Origin: Pontimonas sp.
GTDB taxonomy: Bacteria > Actinomycetota > Actinomycetes > Actinomycetales > Microbacteriaceae
Reading direction: 5' to 3'
Assembly (NCBI GenBank): GCA_021741945.1
Contig: JAIOWV010000039.1
Coordinates: forward strand, 1 to 10,169
DNA length: 10,169 nt
A model generated the notes under the pieces. The model did no database searches and was not told where the DNA came from. It saw only the letters and a list, made by a program, of their open reading frames with translations. Of this stretch, positions 1 through 7,507 are shown piece after piece. Made by a program: the position numbers and the translations under genes. Positions within the stretch are counted from its first letter, which is position 1; each line of letters opens with the position of its first letter.

Positions 1-111
1 CACCGCGAGGGTGGCGCCCATGCCCAACCCAGCCATCACTTGGCCCAGCATGAGAACGGTGCGAACCCGGCGCTGCAGAGCGGGTATCGAGATGTTAGAA
101 GTTGCGGTCAT
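1..111 (-). CDS. MFS transporter, N-terminal fragment (runs off left edge)
   Basis: This is the first 37 codons of a minus-strand gene that continues beyond the window. The frame opens MTATSNISIPALQRRVRTVL and goes on with a hydrophobic segment rich in Gly and Met (MLGQVMAGLGMGATLAV). A short basic cytoplasmic start followed by a glycine-rich first transmembrane helix is typical of major facilitator superfamily permeases. The start is the ATG at 111, and a GTG directly before it at 114 is equally possible. The gene overlaps the end of the FAH-family gene by 17 nt, so the two are probably co-transcribed and translationally coupled. The substrate cannot be told from this fragment. Another multi-pass membrane protein is possible, because only one helix is visible. 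Confidence 0.6.
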   Translation of the reverse strand, partial: MTATSNISIPALQRRVRTVLMLGQVMAGLGMGATLAV

Positions 112-877
112 CACGGTTCTTTGCAGGGTTTGATAGCGTGCCCAGCCCCTCAATGGTGACGTCGATGGTTTGGCCATCGACAAACCCGCCAAGACCAGAG
201 GGGGTTCCCGTGCAAATCACGTCGCCTGGCAACAGCGTCCACACGTCTGAGCAGAAGGCGATGATCTCGGGGATGGAGTGAAGCAGGTCCTTGGTGTTGC
301 CTTTGCGTCGAAGCTCGCCATCAACATACGTCTCGATCTCCAGATTGAAAGGGTCAATCTCAGTGTCGACATAGGGTCCCAGTGGGCAGAACGTGTCATA
401 GCCCTTGGCTCTGGCCCACTGGCCATCGGCAAACATCACGTCTCTCGCAGAGACATCATTAGCGATCGTGAATCCAAAGACCACCTCGCGCCAATCCTCC
501 GCCTTGACCCGCTTGGCAATCGAGCCAATAACGATGGCGAGTTCGCCTTCGTGAACGATGCGGCCCTCCACTGGAGGAATGATGATGGGGTCGCCTGGCC
601 CAATGACTGCGGTGTTGGGCTTCAAGAAAATCAGCGGGTTATCCGGCCCATCGTGGTTCATGTCCTGAGCGTGCTCGGCATAGTTCATCCCCACACAGAT
701 CACTTTGGACCGAGGAATCACCGGCGCCAGGATGCGCACAGAGTCTTCGGGAACACGGGCGTCGGTGGGATTAATGCCGTGATAGAGCGGATCGCCGGCC
801 AAGACGACAAACTCATTGCCATCGAGAATCCCAAACTGGGGCTCCCCGCCAGCCTGGCTGAACCTCGCGACCTTCAT
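95..877 (-). CDS. Fumarylacetoacetate hydrolase (FAH) family protein
   Basis: This is a complete 260-residue protein of the FAH superfamily, whose members cleave or isomerise 2-oxo/enol carboxylates (acylpyruvases, hydroxyheptadienedioate isomerases, oxaloacetate decarboxylases) using a divalent metal. The N-terminal ~50 residues resemble the small accessory domain of the mycobacterial Rv2993c-type subgroup. The catalytic domain follows from about residue 56 (VICVGMNYAEHA). Metal ligands are recognisable as E110 and E112 in HEGEL and D141 in ANDVSARD, together with the conserved RAKGYDTF (K158) and CTGTPSGLG (222-230) loops. The ATG at 877 lies 23 nt after the typA stop codon and has no clear Shine-Dalgarno sequence. 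Instead, a TACGCT box sits 6 nt before it, suggesting a leaderless start. The overlapping downstream gene encodes an MFS transporter, which could import a related acid (inference). Family assignment is secure; the exact substrate is unknown. Confidence 0.88.
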   Translation of the reverse strand: MKVARFSQAGGEPQFGILDGNEFVVLAGDPLYHGINPTDARVPEDSVRILAPVIPRSKVICVGMNYAEHAQDMNHDGPDNPLIFLKPNTAVIGPGDPIIIPPVEGRIVHEGELAIVIGSIAKRVKAEDWREVVFGFTIANDVSARDVMFADGQWARAKGYDTFCPLGPYVDTEIDPFNLEIETYVDGELRRKGNTKDLLHSIPEIIAFCSDVWTLLPGDVICTGTPSGLGGFVDGQTIDVTIEGLGTLSNPAKNRDDRNF

Positions 878-883
878 AGCTTT

Positions 884-889
884 AGCGTA
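884..889 (-). promoter_or_regulatory. Candidate -10 box for a leaderless FAH-family transcript
   Basis: On the minus strand the sequence reads TACGCT, then six bases (AAAGCT), then the ATG of the FAH-family gene. This matches the actinobacterial TANNNT -10 pattern with transcription starting at or next to the start codon. The box lies in the 23-nt gap after typA. No good -35 is visible, and read-through from typA remains possible. Confidence 0.4.
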
Positions 890-900
890 GCGAGTGAGGG

Positions 901-2814
901 CTAGGCGTTTTGGTCCTGCTTCTTGAGTCTCGAGGTGAGTCGCGCGCGCATCGTTTGGTCGAGCTCGACCTTGCGAATGCGCACGATTTCTGGGGTTACC
1001 TCAACACACTCATCTTCACGAGCAAACTCGAGGCACTCCTCCAACGACAGCTCACGCGGCGGCGTGAGGCGCTCGAGCTCCTCGGCGTTCGAGGAGCGAA
1101 TGTTGTTGAGCTTCTTCTCTTTGGTGATGTTGACGTCCATGTCATCAGCCCTGGAGTTCTCCCCCACGACCATGCCTTCATACACAGCCTCGGTGGGCTT
1201 CACAAAGAACGTCATGCGCTCTTGGAGGGCCATCATGGCGTTGGTCGTTACGACACCGGTGCGGTCAGCAACGATGGAGCCCGAGTTCCGGGTGACGATG
1301 GAGCCAGCCCACGGGGCAAACCCTGCAGAGATGGCGTTGGCAATTCCTTGACCCCTGGTCAGCGTGAGGAAGTCGGTTCTAAAACCAATCAAGCCTCTGG
1401 AGGGAACGGTGAACTCCATGCGAACCCAGCCGGTGCCGTGGTTAGACATGGTGTCCATGCGGCCTTTTCGGGCCGCGAGAAGCTGAGTGATGCCACCCAC
1501 AAACTCTTCGGGGGCATCGATGGTGAGGGCCTCGTAAGGCTCGTGAGTCTGGCCATCGACCTTCTTGGTGACAACCTGCGGCTTGCCCACCGTCAACTCG
1601 AAGCCTTCACGGCGCATGTTCTCGACAAGAATCGCCAAGGCGAGCTCGCCACGTCCCTGAACTTCCCACGCATCGGGTCGGCCGACATCAACAACCCGGA
1701 TGGACACGTTTCCAATGAGCTCGCGGTCAAGGCGATCCTTGACCATGCGAGCGGTCAGCTTGTGGCCCTTCACCACACCCGCCAGAGGCGAGGTGTTGGT
1801 GCCAATGGTCATCGAGATTGCTGGCTCATCGACGGTGATGGCGGGCAGTGGCCTGACATCGTTGGGGTCAGCAATGGTTTCACCAATGGTGATCTCTTCG
1901 ATTCCTGCGACCGCACAAATATCCCCAGCGGTGGCCTTCTCGGCGGGGTAACGCTCGAGTGCTCGCGTCTTCAGAAGCTCAGTAATGCGGACGTTCTGGA
2001 CGGTTCCGTCGTGCCGGACCCACGCCACCGTCTGTCCCTTAGTCAGCTCGCCGTGGAAAATACGTAGCAGTGCAATACGACCCAGGAACGGTGAAGCATC
2101 CAAGTTGGTGACGTGCGCCTGCAGCGGGTGCTCGTCATCAAAGTGAGGTGCTGGGATGTGAGCAAGAATCGCACCAAAAAGAGGCTCTAAGTCGGCATTG
2201 TCAGGCAAGGAACCATTAGCTGGCTGGTTCAAGCTTGCGGCACCCTCACGGCCAGAGGCATAGATGATGGGGAGCTCAAGGAGAGCGTCCACGTCAACAT
2301 CTGGCACCTCATCGGCCAAATCAGAGGCCAGACCCAACAGCAGATCCTGTGTTTCGTGAACAACGGCATCAATCCGCGAGTCAGGACGGTCCGTCTTGTT
2401 GACGACCAGAATCACCGGCAATTTGGCGGCAAGCGCCTTGCGCAACACGAAACGGGTTTGTGGCAGGGGGCCTTCGCTGGCGTCCACCAGCAGAACAACA
2501 CCATCGACCATGCTGAGGCCTCGTTCCACCTCGCCACCAAAGTCAGCGTGGCCGGGGGTGTCAATCACGTTGATGGTTATGTCTTTGCCACCAGAGTGCG
2601 GGCCGTTGTAGGTCACGGCGGTGTTCTTGGCAAGGATCGTGATGCCTTTTTCTTTTTCCAGATCCCCCGAGTCCATCGCGCGATCGGCAGCAGCCGCGTG
2701 AGCGGAGAAGGAACCGGTCTGGGTCAACATGGCATCAACCAGGGTTGTCTTACCGTGGTCAACGTGGGCGACGATGGCGACATTGCGCACGTCATCGCGA
2801 GTGGCTAACGCCAT
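901..2814 (-). CDS. typA: Ribosome-associated GTPase TypA/BipA
   Basis: This is a 637-residue translational GTPase of the TypA/BipA family, related to EF-G and LepA, which binds the 70S ribosome and supports ribosome assembly and stress adaptation. From the chosen start the G motifs are G1 AHVDHGKT (16-23), G2 GITI (57-60), G3 DTPGH (85-89), G4 NKTD (139-142) and a G5-like SGRE (187-190). The beta-barrel and EF-G-like domains follow, including the VQGRGELALAIL segment and the family-typical GLIGFRTDFLTLTRG region, and then the BipA-specific C-terminal domain (FFVKPTEAVYEGMVVGE; RLTPPRELSLEECLEF). The start is the ATG at 2814, which gives MALATRDDVRNVAIVAHVDH and has an AAAGGAAG ribosome-binding site 5 nt upstream. 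The frame stays open to an ATG at 2928, but that extension is not family-like and would overlap the divergent gene. It is probably first in an operon with the FAH-family gene. Confidence 0.96.
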   Translation of the reverse strand: MALATRDDVRNVAIVAHVDHGKTTLVDAMLTQTGSFSAHAAAADRAMDSGDLEKEKGITILAKNTAVTYNGPHSGGKDITINVIDTPGHADFGGEVERGLSMVDGVVLLVDASEGPLPQTRFVLRKALAAKLPVILVVNKTDRPDSRIDAVVHETQDLLLGLASDLADEVPDVDVDALLELPIIYASGREGAASLNQPANGSLPDNADLEPLFGAILAHIPAPHFDDEHPLQAHVTNLDASPFLGRIALLRIFHGELTKGQTVAWVRHDGTVQNVRITELLKTRALERYPAEKATAGDICAVAGIEEITIGETIADPNDVRPLPAITVDEPAISMTIGTNTSPLAGVVKGHKLTARMVKDRLDRELIGNVSIRVVDVGRPDAWEVQGRGELALAILVENMRREGFELTVGKPQVVTKKVDGQTHEPYEALTIDAPEEFVGGITQLLAARKGRMDTMSNHGTGWVRMEFTVPSRGLIGFRTDFLTLTRGQGIANAISAGFAPWAGSIVTRNSGSIVADRTGVVTTNAMMALQERMTFFVKPTEAVYEGMVVGENSRADDMDVNITKEKKLNNIRSSNAEELERLTPPRELSLEECLEFAREDECVEVTPEIVRIRKVELDQTMRARLTSRLKKQDQNA

Positions 2815-2819
2815 GAGAA

Positions 2820-2827
2820 CTTCCTTT
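2820..2827 (-). promoter_or_regulatory. Ribosome-binding site that fixes the typA start
   Basis: The minus strand reads AAAGGAAG, then five bases (TTCTC), then ATG at 2814. This strong Shine-Dalgarno match supports the 637-residue form over the longer frame beginning at 2928. Confidence 0.75.
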
Positions 2828-2881
2828 GCATTACTGGGCGTGGAGGATGCAGAAACGATCTCCATCGAGCCCTGCTTCCCC

Positions 2882-2887
2882 ATCCTA
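2882..2887 (-). promoter_or_regulatory. Candidate -10 box of the typA promoter
   Basis: The minus strand carries TAGGAT, a close match to the actinobacterial housekeeping -10 box, within the 107-bp divergent gap. It would give a 5' untranslated region of roughly 60 nt, consistent with typA using a Shine-Dalgarno site. No clear TTGACA-like -35 was found at 16-18 nt spacing. Confidence 0.4.
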
Positions 2888-2909
2888 CCCGCCACACAGG
2901 CTGGCGCCT

Positions 2910-2915
2910 TAGCAT
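2910..2915 (+). promoter_or_regulatory. Candidate -10 box for a leaderless DCC-protein transcript
   Basis: TAGCAT is followed by six bases (GGGGCC) and then the ATG at 2922. No Shine-Dalgarno sequence precedes the ATG, so a leaderless mRNA starting at the A of ATG is the simplest reading. No convincing -35 is present. Confidence 0.45.
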
Positions 2916-2921
2916 GGGGCC

Positions 2922-3317
2922 ATGGCACGAAACGCAGCGCTCCAGTCCCACGTCCTCATTTATGACGGCGACTGCGCTTTTTGCACCCTCTGGGTGAATC
3001 GTTTGCGCTCGTGGTTGCCCTCTTTCCCAGAGGCAAAGACCTCTCAGAGCGTTTCACTTGATGACTACGCACTGAGCGATGATGACGTGGCGAAGTACGC
3101 GTGGTACATCACCGGCACTCACCAGTACGCCGGGCACTTGGCGGCAAGCGCCCTTCTGCGTGCGCAACCCGTGCTGTGGCTTCGTCTCCTGGGCGTCCTC
3201 ATCGCACTTCCCCCGATCTCCTGGGTCGGAGCCCTGGGCTATGCGTTTGTTTCTCGTTTCCGCCACGCATTGCCTGGTGGAACGCCGACCTGTGACCCTG
3301 CGCTACCAAAGAAGTAG
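2922..3317 (+). CDS. DCC-family (DUF393) thiol-disulfide oxidoreductase-like protein
   Basis: This small 131-residue protein has the hallmark motif near its N-terminus: VLIYDGDCAFC (residues 11-21), with D15, C18 and C21 forming the D-C-x-x-C signature after which the DCC family is named. The family is predicted to have a thioredoxin-like fold and thiol-disulfide exchange activity, but the substrate of most members is unknown. The C-terminal half contains a hydrophobic stretch (about residues 82-112, VLWLRLLGVLIALPPISWVG onwards), a usual feature of the family that may contact the membrane. The ATG at 2922 is the only start that keeps the motif in place, and it appears to be leaderless. The gene is transcribed divergently from typA and sits 3 nt before the CPBP gene, so the two are very likely one operon with the downstream peroxiredoxin. 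Confidence 0.88.
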   Translation: MARNAALQSHVLIYDGDCAFCTLWVNRLRSWLPSFPEAKTSQSVSLDDYALSDDDVAKYAWYITGTHQYAGHLAASALLRAQPVLWLRLLGVLIALPPISWVGALGYAFVSRFRHALPGGTPTCDPALPKK

Positions 3318-3320
3318 TTC

Positions 3321-4079
3321 GTGAGTAGAGCACGCCTCACTCTCGAGGTTCTTCTGGTCTTTGGCCTCAGCCTCGGGATGAGCTCGCTCTATTCGATTGT
3401 GAGTATTTCCGTTCGTCTTTCCCGGGAAGTGGCGCTGTCTGAACAAACAGCCACACTGAACCGTTCGCTCAGTGAATACGAGTGGGCCGATTTCATTTAT
3501 CAAATCTTGGGGATTGTGTCCTCCTTGGTTCCGGTGGCGCTCGTGATGTATCTGCTGTGGCAGGCGCAGCCCCCACGCTTTGGGGCGCTGGGCCTTGATG
3601 CGACCAGGCCAGGGCGTGACACCGCCTGGGGCTTTGGGCTTGCCGCCCTGATTGGAATTCCAGGCCTTGGGCTGTATCTCCTCGGTCGGGAACTAGGGCT
3701 CACCGTGACAGTCGTGCCAAGCGCACTGGATGAGTACTGGTGGAGCATCCCCATGCTGGTTCTGCTGGCTCTTCGAGCGGGGCTCTTGGAAGAGATCATT
3801 GCGGTGGGCTACCTGTTCAATCGTTTGCGCCTGCTCCACGTCCCGGTGATTGGCATCATTGTCATTCAGGCCTTCTTGAGGGCGACCTATCACCTTTATC
3901 AAGGCTTTGGCGCCTTCCTTGGCAACTTCGTCATGGGCCTGGTCTTTGGTTATTGGTATGCAAAAACGGGTCGTCTGGTACCACTCATCGCCGCCCACAC
4001 GCTGATCGATGTGGTGGCTTTTGTGGGCTATCCGTTAGCTGTGGATTCTTTCCCGGAAATTCTCGGGAACGTGGGTTAG
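3321..4079 (+). CDS. CPBP-family intramembrane glutamic endopeptidase-like protein
   Basis: This 252-residue multi-pass membrane protein has hydrophobic segments at about 7-30, 60-82, 102-122, 142-160, 173-187, 198-215 and 221-240. The C-terminal half carries the CPBP (CAAX protease and bacteriocin-processing, formerly Abi) signature: E157-E158 in LLEEIIAVGYLFNRL, H191 in RATYHLYQG and H226/D230 in AHTLID. In characterised relatives these glutamates and histidines form the active site of an intramembrane protease. Motif 1 is normally EExxxR, but here the Arg position is V162, so activity may differ or the protein may belong to a variant subgroup. It starts at a GTG 3 nt after the DCC gene stop, with a weak AAAGAAG upstream, so translational coupling is likely. 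The substrate and biological role are unknown. Confidence 0.82.
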   Translation: MSRARLTLEVLLVFGLSLGMSSLYSIVSISVRLSREVALSEQTATLNRSLSEYEWADFIYQILGIVSSLVPVALVMYLLWQAQPPRFGALGLDATRPGRDTAWGFGLAALIGIPGLGLYLLGRELGLTVTVVPSALDEYWWSIPMLVLLALRAGLLEEIIAVGYLFNRLRLLHVPVIGIIVIQAFLRATYHLYQGFGAFLGNFVMGLVFGYWYAKTGRLVPLIAAHTLIDVVAFVGYPLAVDSFPEILGNVG

Positions 4080-4090
4080 GTTGAACCCTC

Positions 4091-4564
4091 GTGACTAGTC
4101 CCGATGTTGGCCAGAGTGCCCCTGATTTCACGTTGCCAGGTATCACGATGGTGGATGGTGAGCCAGTGAAGGCTCACTTCACCCTCTCGGAGCGCCGCGG
4201 TCACCCCGTAATCCTTGCGTTCTATCCAGCTGATAACTCTCCGGGCTGCACGGCGCAGCTCTGCAGTTACCAGGATGAGTTAGATGGCTTCAAGGAACTC
4301 GGCGCTGAAGTGTGGGGTATCTCACGGCAGGCGGCTGGCAGTCACGAGAAGTTCGCCCGCACCAAGCGTCTTGGCTTCCCCCTTCTCTCTGATGAAAAGG
4401 GTGATGTTGTGCAGGCCTATGGCGTCTCCCTCATGGGAGTCGGCATCAGGCGCAGCATCTTCATCATCGACGCCGAGGGCAAGATTGCCTGGAAGCACGT
4501 CGCCCTCGTGGGCGTCACCTTCCAGAGTGCCGAGACGCTCAAGCGCGAACTTCAGAAGCTCTAG
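4091..4564 (+). CDS. bcp: Peroxiredoxin, Bcp/PrxQ subfamily
   Basis: This 157-residue thioredoxin-fold peroxidase reduces hydrogen peroxide and organic hydroperoxides using thiols supplied by thioredoxin. The Bcp/PrxQ layout is clear: VGQSAPDFTLPG at the start, FYPADNSPGCTAQLC around residues 44-58 with peroxidatic C53, and C58 five residues later as resolving cysteine, followed by VWGISRQAAGSHEKFA and FPLLSDEKGDVVQAYGV. The length is normal for the subfamily. Translation begins at a GTG, which is needed to keep the conserved N-terminus. There is no strong Shine-Dalgarno; the gap from the CPBP stop is 11 nt, and a TAGGTT box spans that stop. It is the last gene of the plus-strand trio, and its TAG stop overlaps the gcvP stop on the other strand. 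The DCC protein suggests a shared thiol/redox theme (inference). Confidence 0.93.
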   Translation: MTSPDVGQSAPDFTLPGITMVDGEPVKAHFTLSERRGHPVILAFYPADNSPGCTAQLCSYQDELDGFKELGAEVWGISRQAAGSHEKFARTKRLGFPLLSDEKGDVVQAYGVSLMGVGIRRSIFIIDAEGKIAWKHVALVGVTFQSAETLKRELQKL

Positions 4565-7503
4565 GCAAACGCCTCAATCGGTGGGCACGCGCACACCAGG
4601 TTCCGATCACCAAACGCCTGGTCCACGCGACGAACCGGTGCCCAGTATTTGCTGGCAACAGCGGGAGCGGCAGCGAGGGACTCCCTCGAGTGGTCCCCAC
4701 CTTCGCGACGTCGCATCTCCGCAGGATATGCGGCGATCTCGCGGGAGTAGGGGTGAGCCCACTCGCTGCTGGTGACACTCGAGGCAGTGTGAGGGGCGTT
4801 AGTGAGGGGGTTGTCCTCCGCCGGCCACACGCCAGCCTGCACCTGCCGGGTTTCTTCGCGAATGGCAATCATCGCGTCGATGAAGCGCTCGATTTCACCT
4901 AGGTCTTCACTCTCAGTGGGCTCAATCATGAGGGTGCCAGGAACGGGGAAGGACATCGTGGGAGCGTGGAAACCGTAGTCCACCAGTCTCTTAGCGATGT
5001 CGTCATTCGAGATTCCGGTTTCCGCGGTAATCGGGCGAATGTCGATGACCGCTTCGTGAGCGATCAGGCCGTTGTCGCCGGTGTAGAGCACGGGATAGTG
5101 CTCACGCAGGCGTGCTGCGATGTAGTTGGCAGCGAGCACTGCCGAGGCAGTGGCGCGGGCAAGGCCATCTGGTCCCATCATGCGCACATAGGCCCAGGGA
5201 ATCGGCAAAATGCTGGGGCTTCCGTAGGGTGCAGCCGACACGGGAGGGCCCGTGTGTGCCACGGTTCCGGTGGCCTCTGTGACCTGATCAAAGGGTGGAT
5301 GAACATCCATTTGAGCAAAGGGGTGACCGGGCAGGAAGGGAGCCAAGTGTGCTTTAGCACCCACGGGACCAACACCTGGGCCGCCACCGCCGTGGGGGAT
5401 ACAGAAGGTCTTGTGCAGATTCAAGTGCGAGACATCGCCGCCGATGTCGCCATAGCGGGCGTAGCCCACGAGAGCGTTCAAGTTGGCGCCATCGATATAG
5501 ACCTGGCCACCAGCCTCGTGGACGGCGTCCGTGATTTCACGGATACCAGGCTCATACACACCGTGCGTCGAGGGGTAGGTCACCATGAGAGCTGCCAGGT
5601 TGTCGCGGTGTTCCGCGATCTTTTCCTTGACGTCGTCGATGTCGACGTCACCACGGTCGTTACACGCGACAACCACAACCTGCATACCGGCCAACACCGC
5701 GCTAGCGGCGTTGGTGCCGTGAGCGCTCGAGGGAATCAAACAGACCGTGCGGTGAGCATCGCCTCTGGAGAGGTGGTAGCCGCGAATAGCGAGCAAGCCC
5801 GCATATTCGCCCTGGCTACCAGCGTTTGGCTGCAAAGAAATCGAGTCATAGCCGGTCAGCTCGGCCAACCACTGCTCGAGGTGGGACATCATGATCATGT
5901 ATCCCTGGGTGTCCTCCAGCGGAGCGAAGGGGTGCAGGCCGCCAAATTCTTTCCAGGTGACAGCTTCCATCTCTGTGGCGGAGTTGAGCTTCATGGTGCA
6001 GCTGCCCAGTGGAATCATGCCGCGATCCAGCGCGTAGTCCTTGTCGGCGAGCGACTTGAGGTAGCGCATCATGGAGGTTTCAGAGCGGTGAGTGTGGAAT
6101 ACCGGGTGATCCAGGTATCCGCTCGTGCGCAGCACAGCCTTCGGCAGTGCCATCGAGCCTGAGGCTCCCACGTAGTCACCCAACTCAAAAGTCTCAGCGA
6201 GAGCCTGCTCCAGGGAGCCCTTCAATAAACCGGTGTTCTCACCGATTGTCGTTTCGTCCAACGAGAGCGAAATAGTGTCTGCATCAACCAGGTGGATGAG
6301 CAGATCATTCGCTGCTGCCTTAGCAACCACGGATGCTGCCCTCCCGGGGAAGCGCACCTGAAGCGTGTCAAAGAACTCGGAGTGCACAACATCGTGACCG
6401 GCTGCGACCAATGCGTCACGAAGACCAGCGGTCTTCTCGGCGACGCCCTTAGCAATTGCCTTCAAGCCATCAGGGCCGTGATAGACGGCAAACATGCCAG
6501 CCATCACGGCGAGGAGCACCTGAGCGGTGCAGATGTTGCTAGTCGCCTTGTCTCTGCGGATGTGCTGTTCCCTGGTCTGCAGGGTCAAGCGGTAGGCGGG
6601 GTTGCCATCGGCGTCTTTGGAGACGCCGATCAGGCGACCAGGCATTTGCCGCTCGAGACCCTCCCGCACAGCGAGGTAACCGGCGTGGGGACCGCCAAAG
6701 CCGAGAGGAATACCAAAGCGCTGCGATGTTCCCACCGCAATGTCAGCGCCGAATTCTCCGGGAGAAGTGATGAGGGTGAGAGCCAACAAATCAGCGGCAA
6801 CCACGGCAAGGGCGCCATGGTCATGGGCCTGCGCGATGGCCTGCGTGGGGTCAATAATCCGGCCAGAAGCGCCTGGGTATTGAACAAAGACACCAAAACA
6901 TTCCGGCAACGGGGAGGTGAAGTCGCTCTCCACGAGTTCGATACCGAGCGGTTCAGCGCGCCCAGCCAGGACAGCCTTGGTCTGGGGCAGCGCGTCAGCA
7001 TCGATCACGAAGACGGAGCTTTCCTGACCAGAAACACGACGGGCCAACAGCATGGCCTCAGCAACGGCTGTGGCCTCATCGAGCATGGACGCGTTAGCGG
7101 TCGCCATTCCGGTCAAGTCAGCAACCATGGTTTGGAAGTTCAGCAGCGCTTCCAAGCGACCCTGCGAAATCTCTGGCTGGTAGGGGGTGTAGGCGGTATA
7201 CCAACTGGGGTTCTCCAGCACGTTGCGCTTAATCACACTCGGGGTGTGGGTCCCGTAGTAGCCAAGACCAATCAGTGAGCGGCGAACAGTGTTGGCGTTT
7301 GCGAGCTCGCGCAGTTCGGCAAGCGCTTCCGCTTCACTGGCTGCGGCAGGAATAACCGATCGCGCGATCTCCACCATCCGAAGGTGCCCGGGGACGGCGG
7401 CACTCATCAGATCCTCGAGGCTGTCATAGCCCAGGCGATTGAGCATCAAAGCCTGGGCATCAGCATCGGTTCCGATGTGACGGGTGGAGAAAGCGCTGGT
7501 CAT
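4561..7503 (-). CDS. gcvP: Glycine dehydrogenase (decarboxylating), P protein of the glycine cleavage system
   Basis: GcvP decarboxylates glycine with pyridoxal phosphate and passes the aminomethyl group to the lipoyl arm of GcvH. This is the long single-chain form of 980 residues, with two homologous PLP-transferase-like halves (about 8-440 and 450-950). Conserved landmarks are the N-terminal FSTRHIG, the GYYGTHTPSVIKRN region, GMIPLGSCTMKLN near residue 500, and the cofactor site LNLHKTFCIPHGGGGPG, whose Lys is K698 from the chosen start. The C-terminus (YWAPVRRVDQAFGDRNLVC) is complete. The ATG at 7503 lies 4 nt after the gcvH stop. An in-frame TTG at 7518 would add five residues and overlap gcvH, but has no ribosome-binding site. 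It is last in the gcvT-gcvH-gcvP operon, so it falls under the upstream glycine riboswitch. Its stop overlaps the convergent bcp stop. Confidence 0.97.
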   Translation of the reverse strand: MTSAFSTRHIGTDADAQALMLNRLGYDSLEDLMSAAVPGHLRMVEIARSVIPAAASEAEALAELRELANANTVRRSLIGLGYYGTHTPSVIKRNVLENPSWYTAYTPYQPEISQGRLEALLNFQTMVADLTGMATANASMLDEATAVAEAMLLARRVSGQESSVFVIDADALPQTKAVLAGRAEPLGIELVESDFTSPLPECFGVFVQYPGASGRIIDPTQAIAQAHDHGALAVVAADLLALTLITSPGEFGADIAVGTSQRFGIPLGFGGPHAGYLAVREGLERQMPGRLIGVSKDADGNPAYRLTLQTREQHIRRDKATSNICTAQVLLAVMAGMFAVYHGPDGLKAIAKGVAEKTAGLRDALVAAGHDVVHSEFFDTLQVRFPGRAASVVAKAAANDLLIHLVDADTISLSLDETTIGENTGLLKGSLEQALAETFELGDYVGASGSMALPKAVLRTSGYLDHPVFHTHRSETSMMRYLKSLADKDYALDRGMIPLGSCTMKLNSATEMEAVTWKEFGGLHPFAPLEDTQGYMIMMSHLEQWLAELTGYDSISLQPNAGSQGEYAGLLAIRGYHLSRGDAHRTVCLIPSSAHGTNAASAVLAGMQVVVVACNDRGDVDIDDVKEKIAEHRDNLAALMVTYPSTHGVYEPGIREITDAVHEAGGQVYIDGANLNALVGYARYGDIGGDVSHLNLHKTFCIPHGGGGPGVGPVGAKAHLAPFLPGHPFAQMDVHPPFDQVTEATGTVAHTGPPVSAAPYGSPSILPIPWAYVRMMGPDGLARATASAVLAANYIAARLREHYPVLYTGDNGLIAHEAVIDIRPITAETGISNDDIAKRLVDYGFHAPTMSFPVPGTLMIEPTESEDLGEIERFIDAMIAIREETRQVQAGVWPAEDNPLTNAPHTASSVTSSEWAHPYSREIAAYPAEMRRREGGDHSRESLAAAPAVASKYWAPVRRVDQAFGDRNLVCACPPIEAFA

Positions 7504-7507
7504 TTCC

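Noticed and set aside
910..2067. Long plus-strand open frame opposite typA
   Set aside because: It lies wholly antisense to a well-conserved typA reading frame, its product resembles no family I know, and such mirror frames are common in GC-rich DNA.
2815..2928. N-terminal extension of TypA to an ATG at 2928
   Set aside because: The added 38 residues are not family-like and would overlap the DCC gene start. The ATG at 2814 has a strong ribosome-binding site.
4563..4574. Small hairpin AGGC-AAAC-GCCT at the bcp/gcvP convergence, as a bidirectional terminator
   Set aside because: The stem is 4 bp without flanking T or A tracts, which is too weak to support termination.
4966..7278. Two long plus-strand open frames opposite gcvP (4966-6162 and 6292-7278)
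   Set aside because: Both are antisense to the highly conserved gcvP sequence. Their products are rich in His, Gly and Val, as expected of complement-frame shadows, and no start signal supports them.
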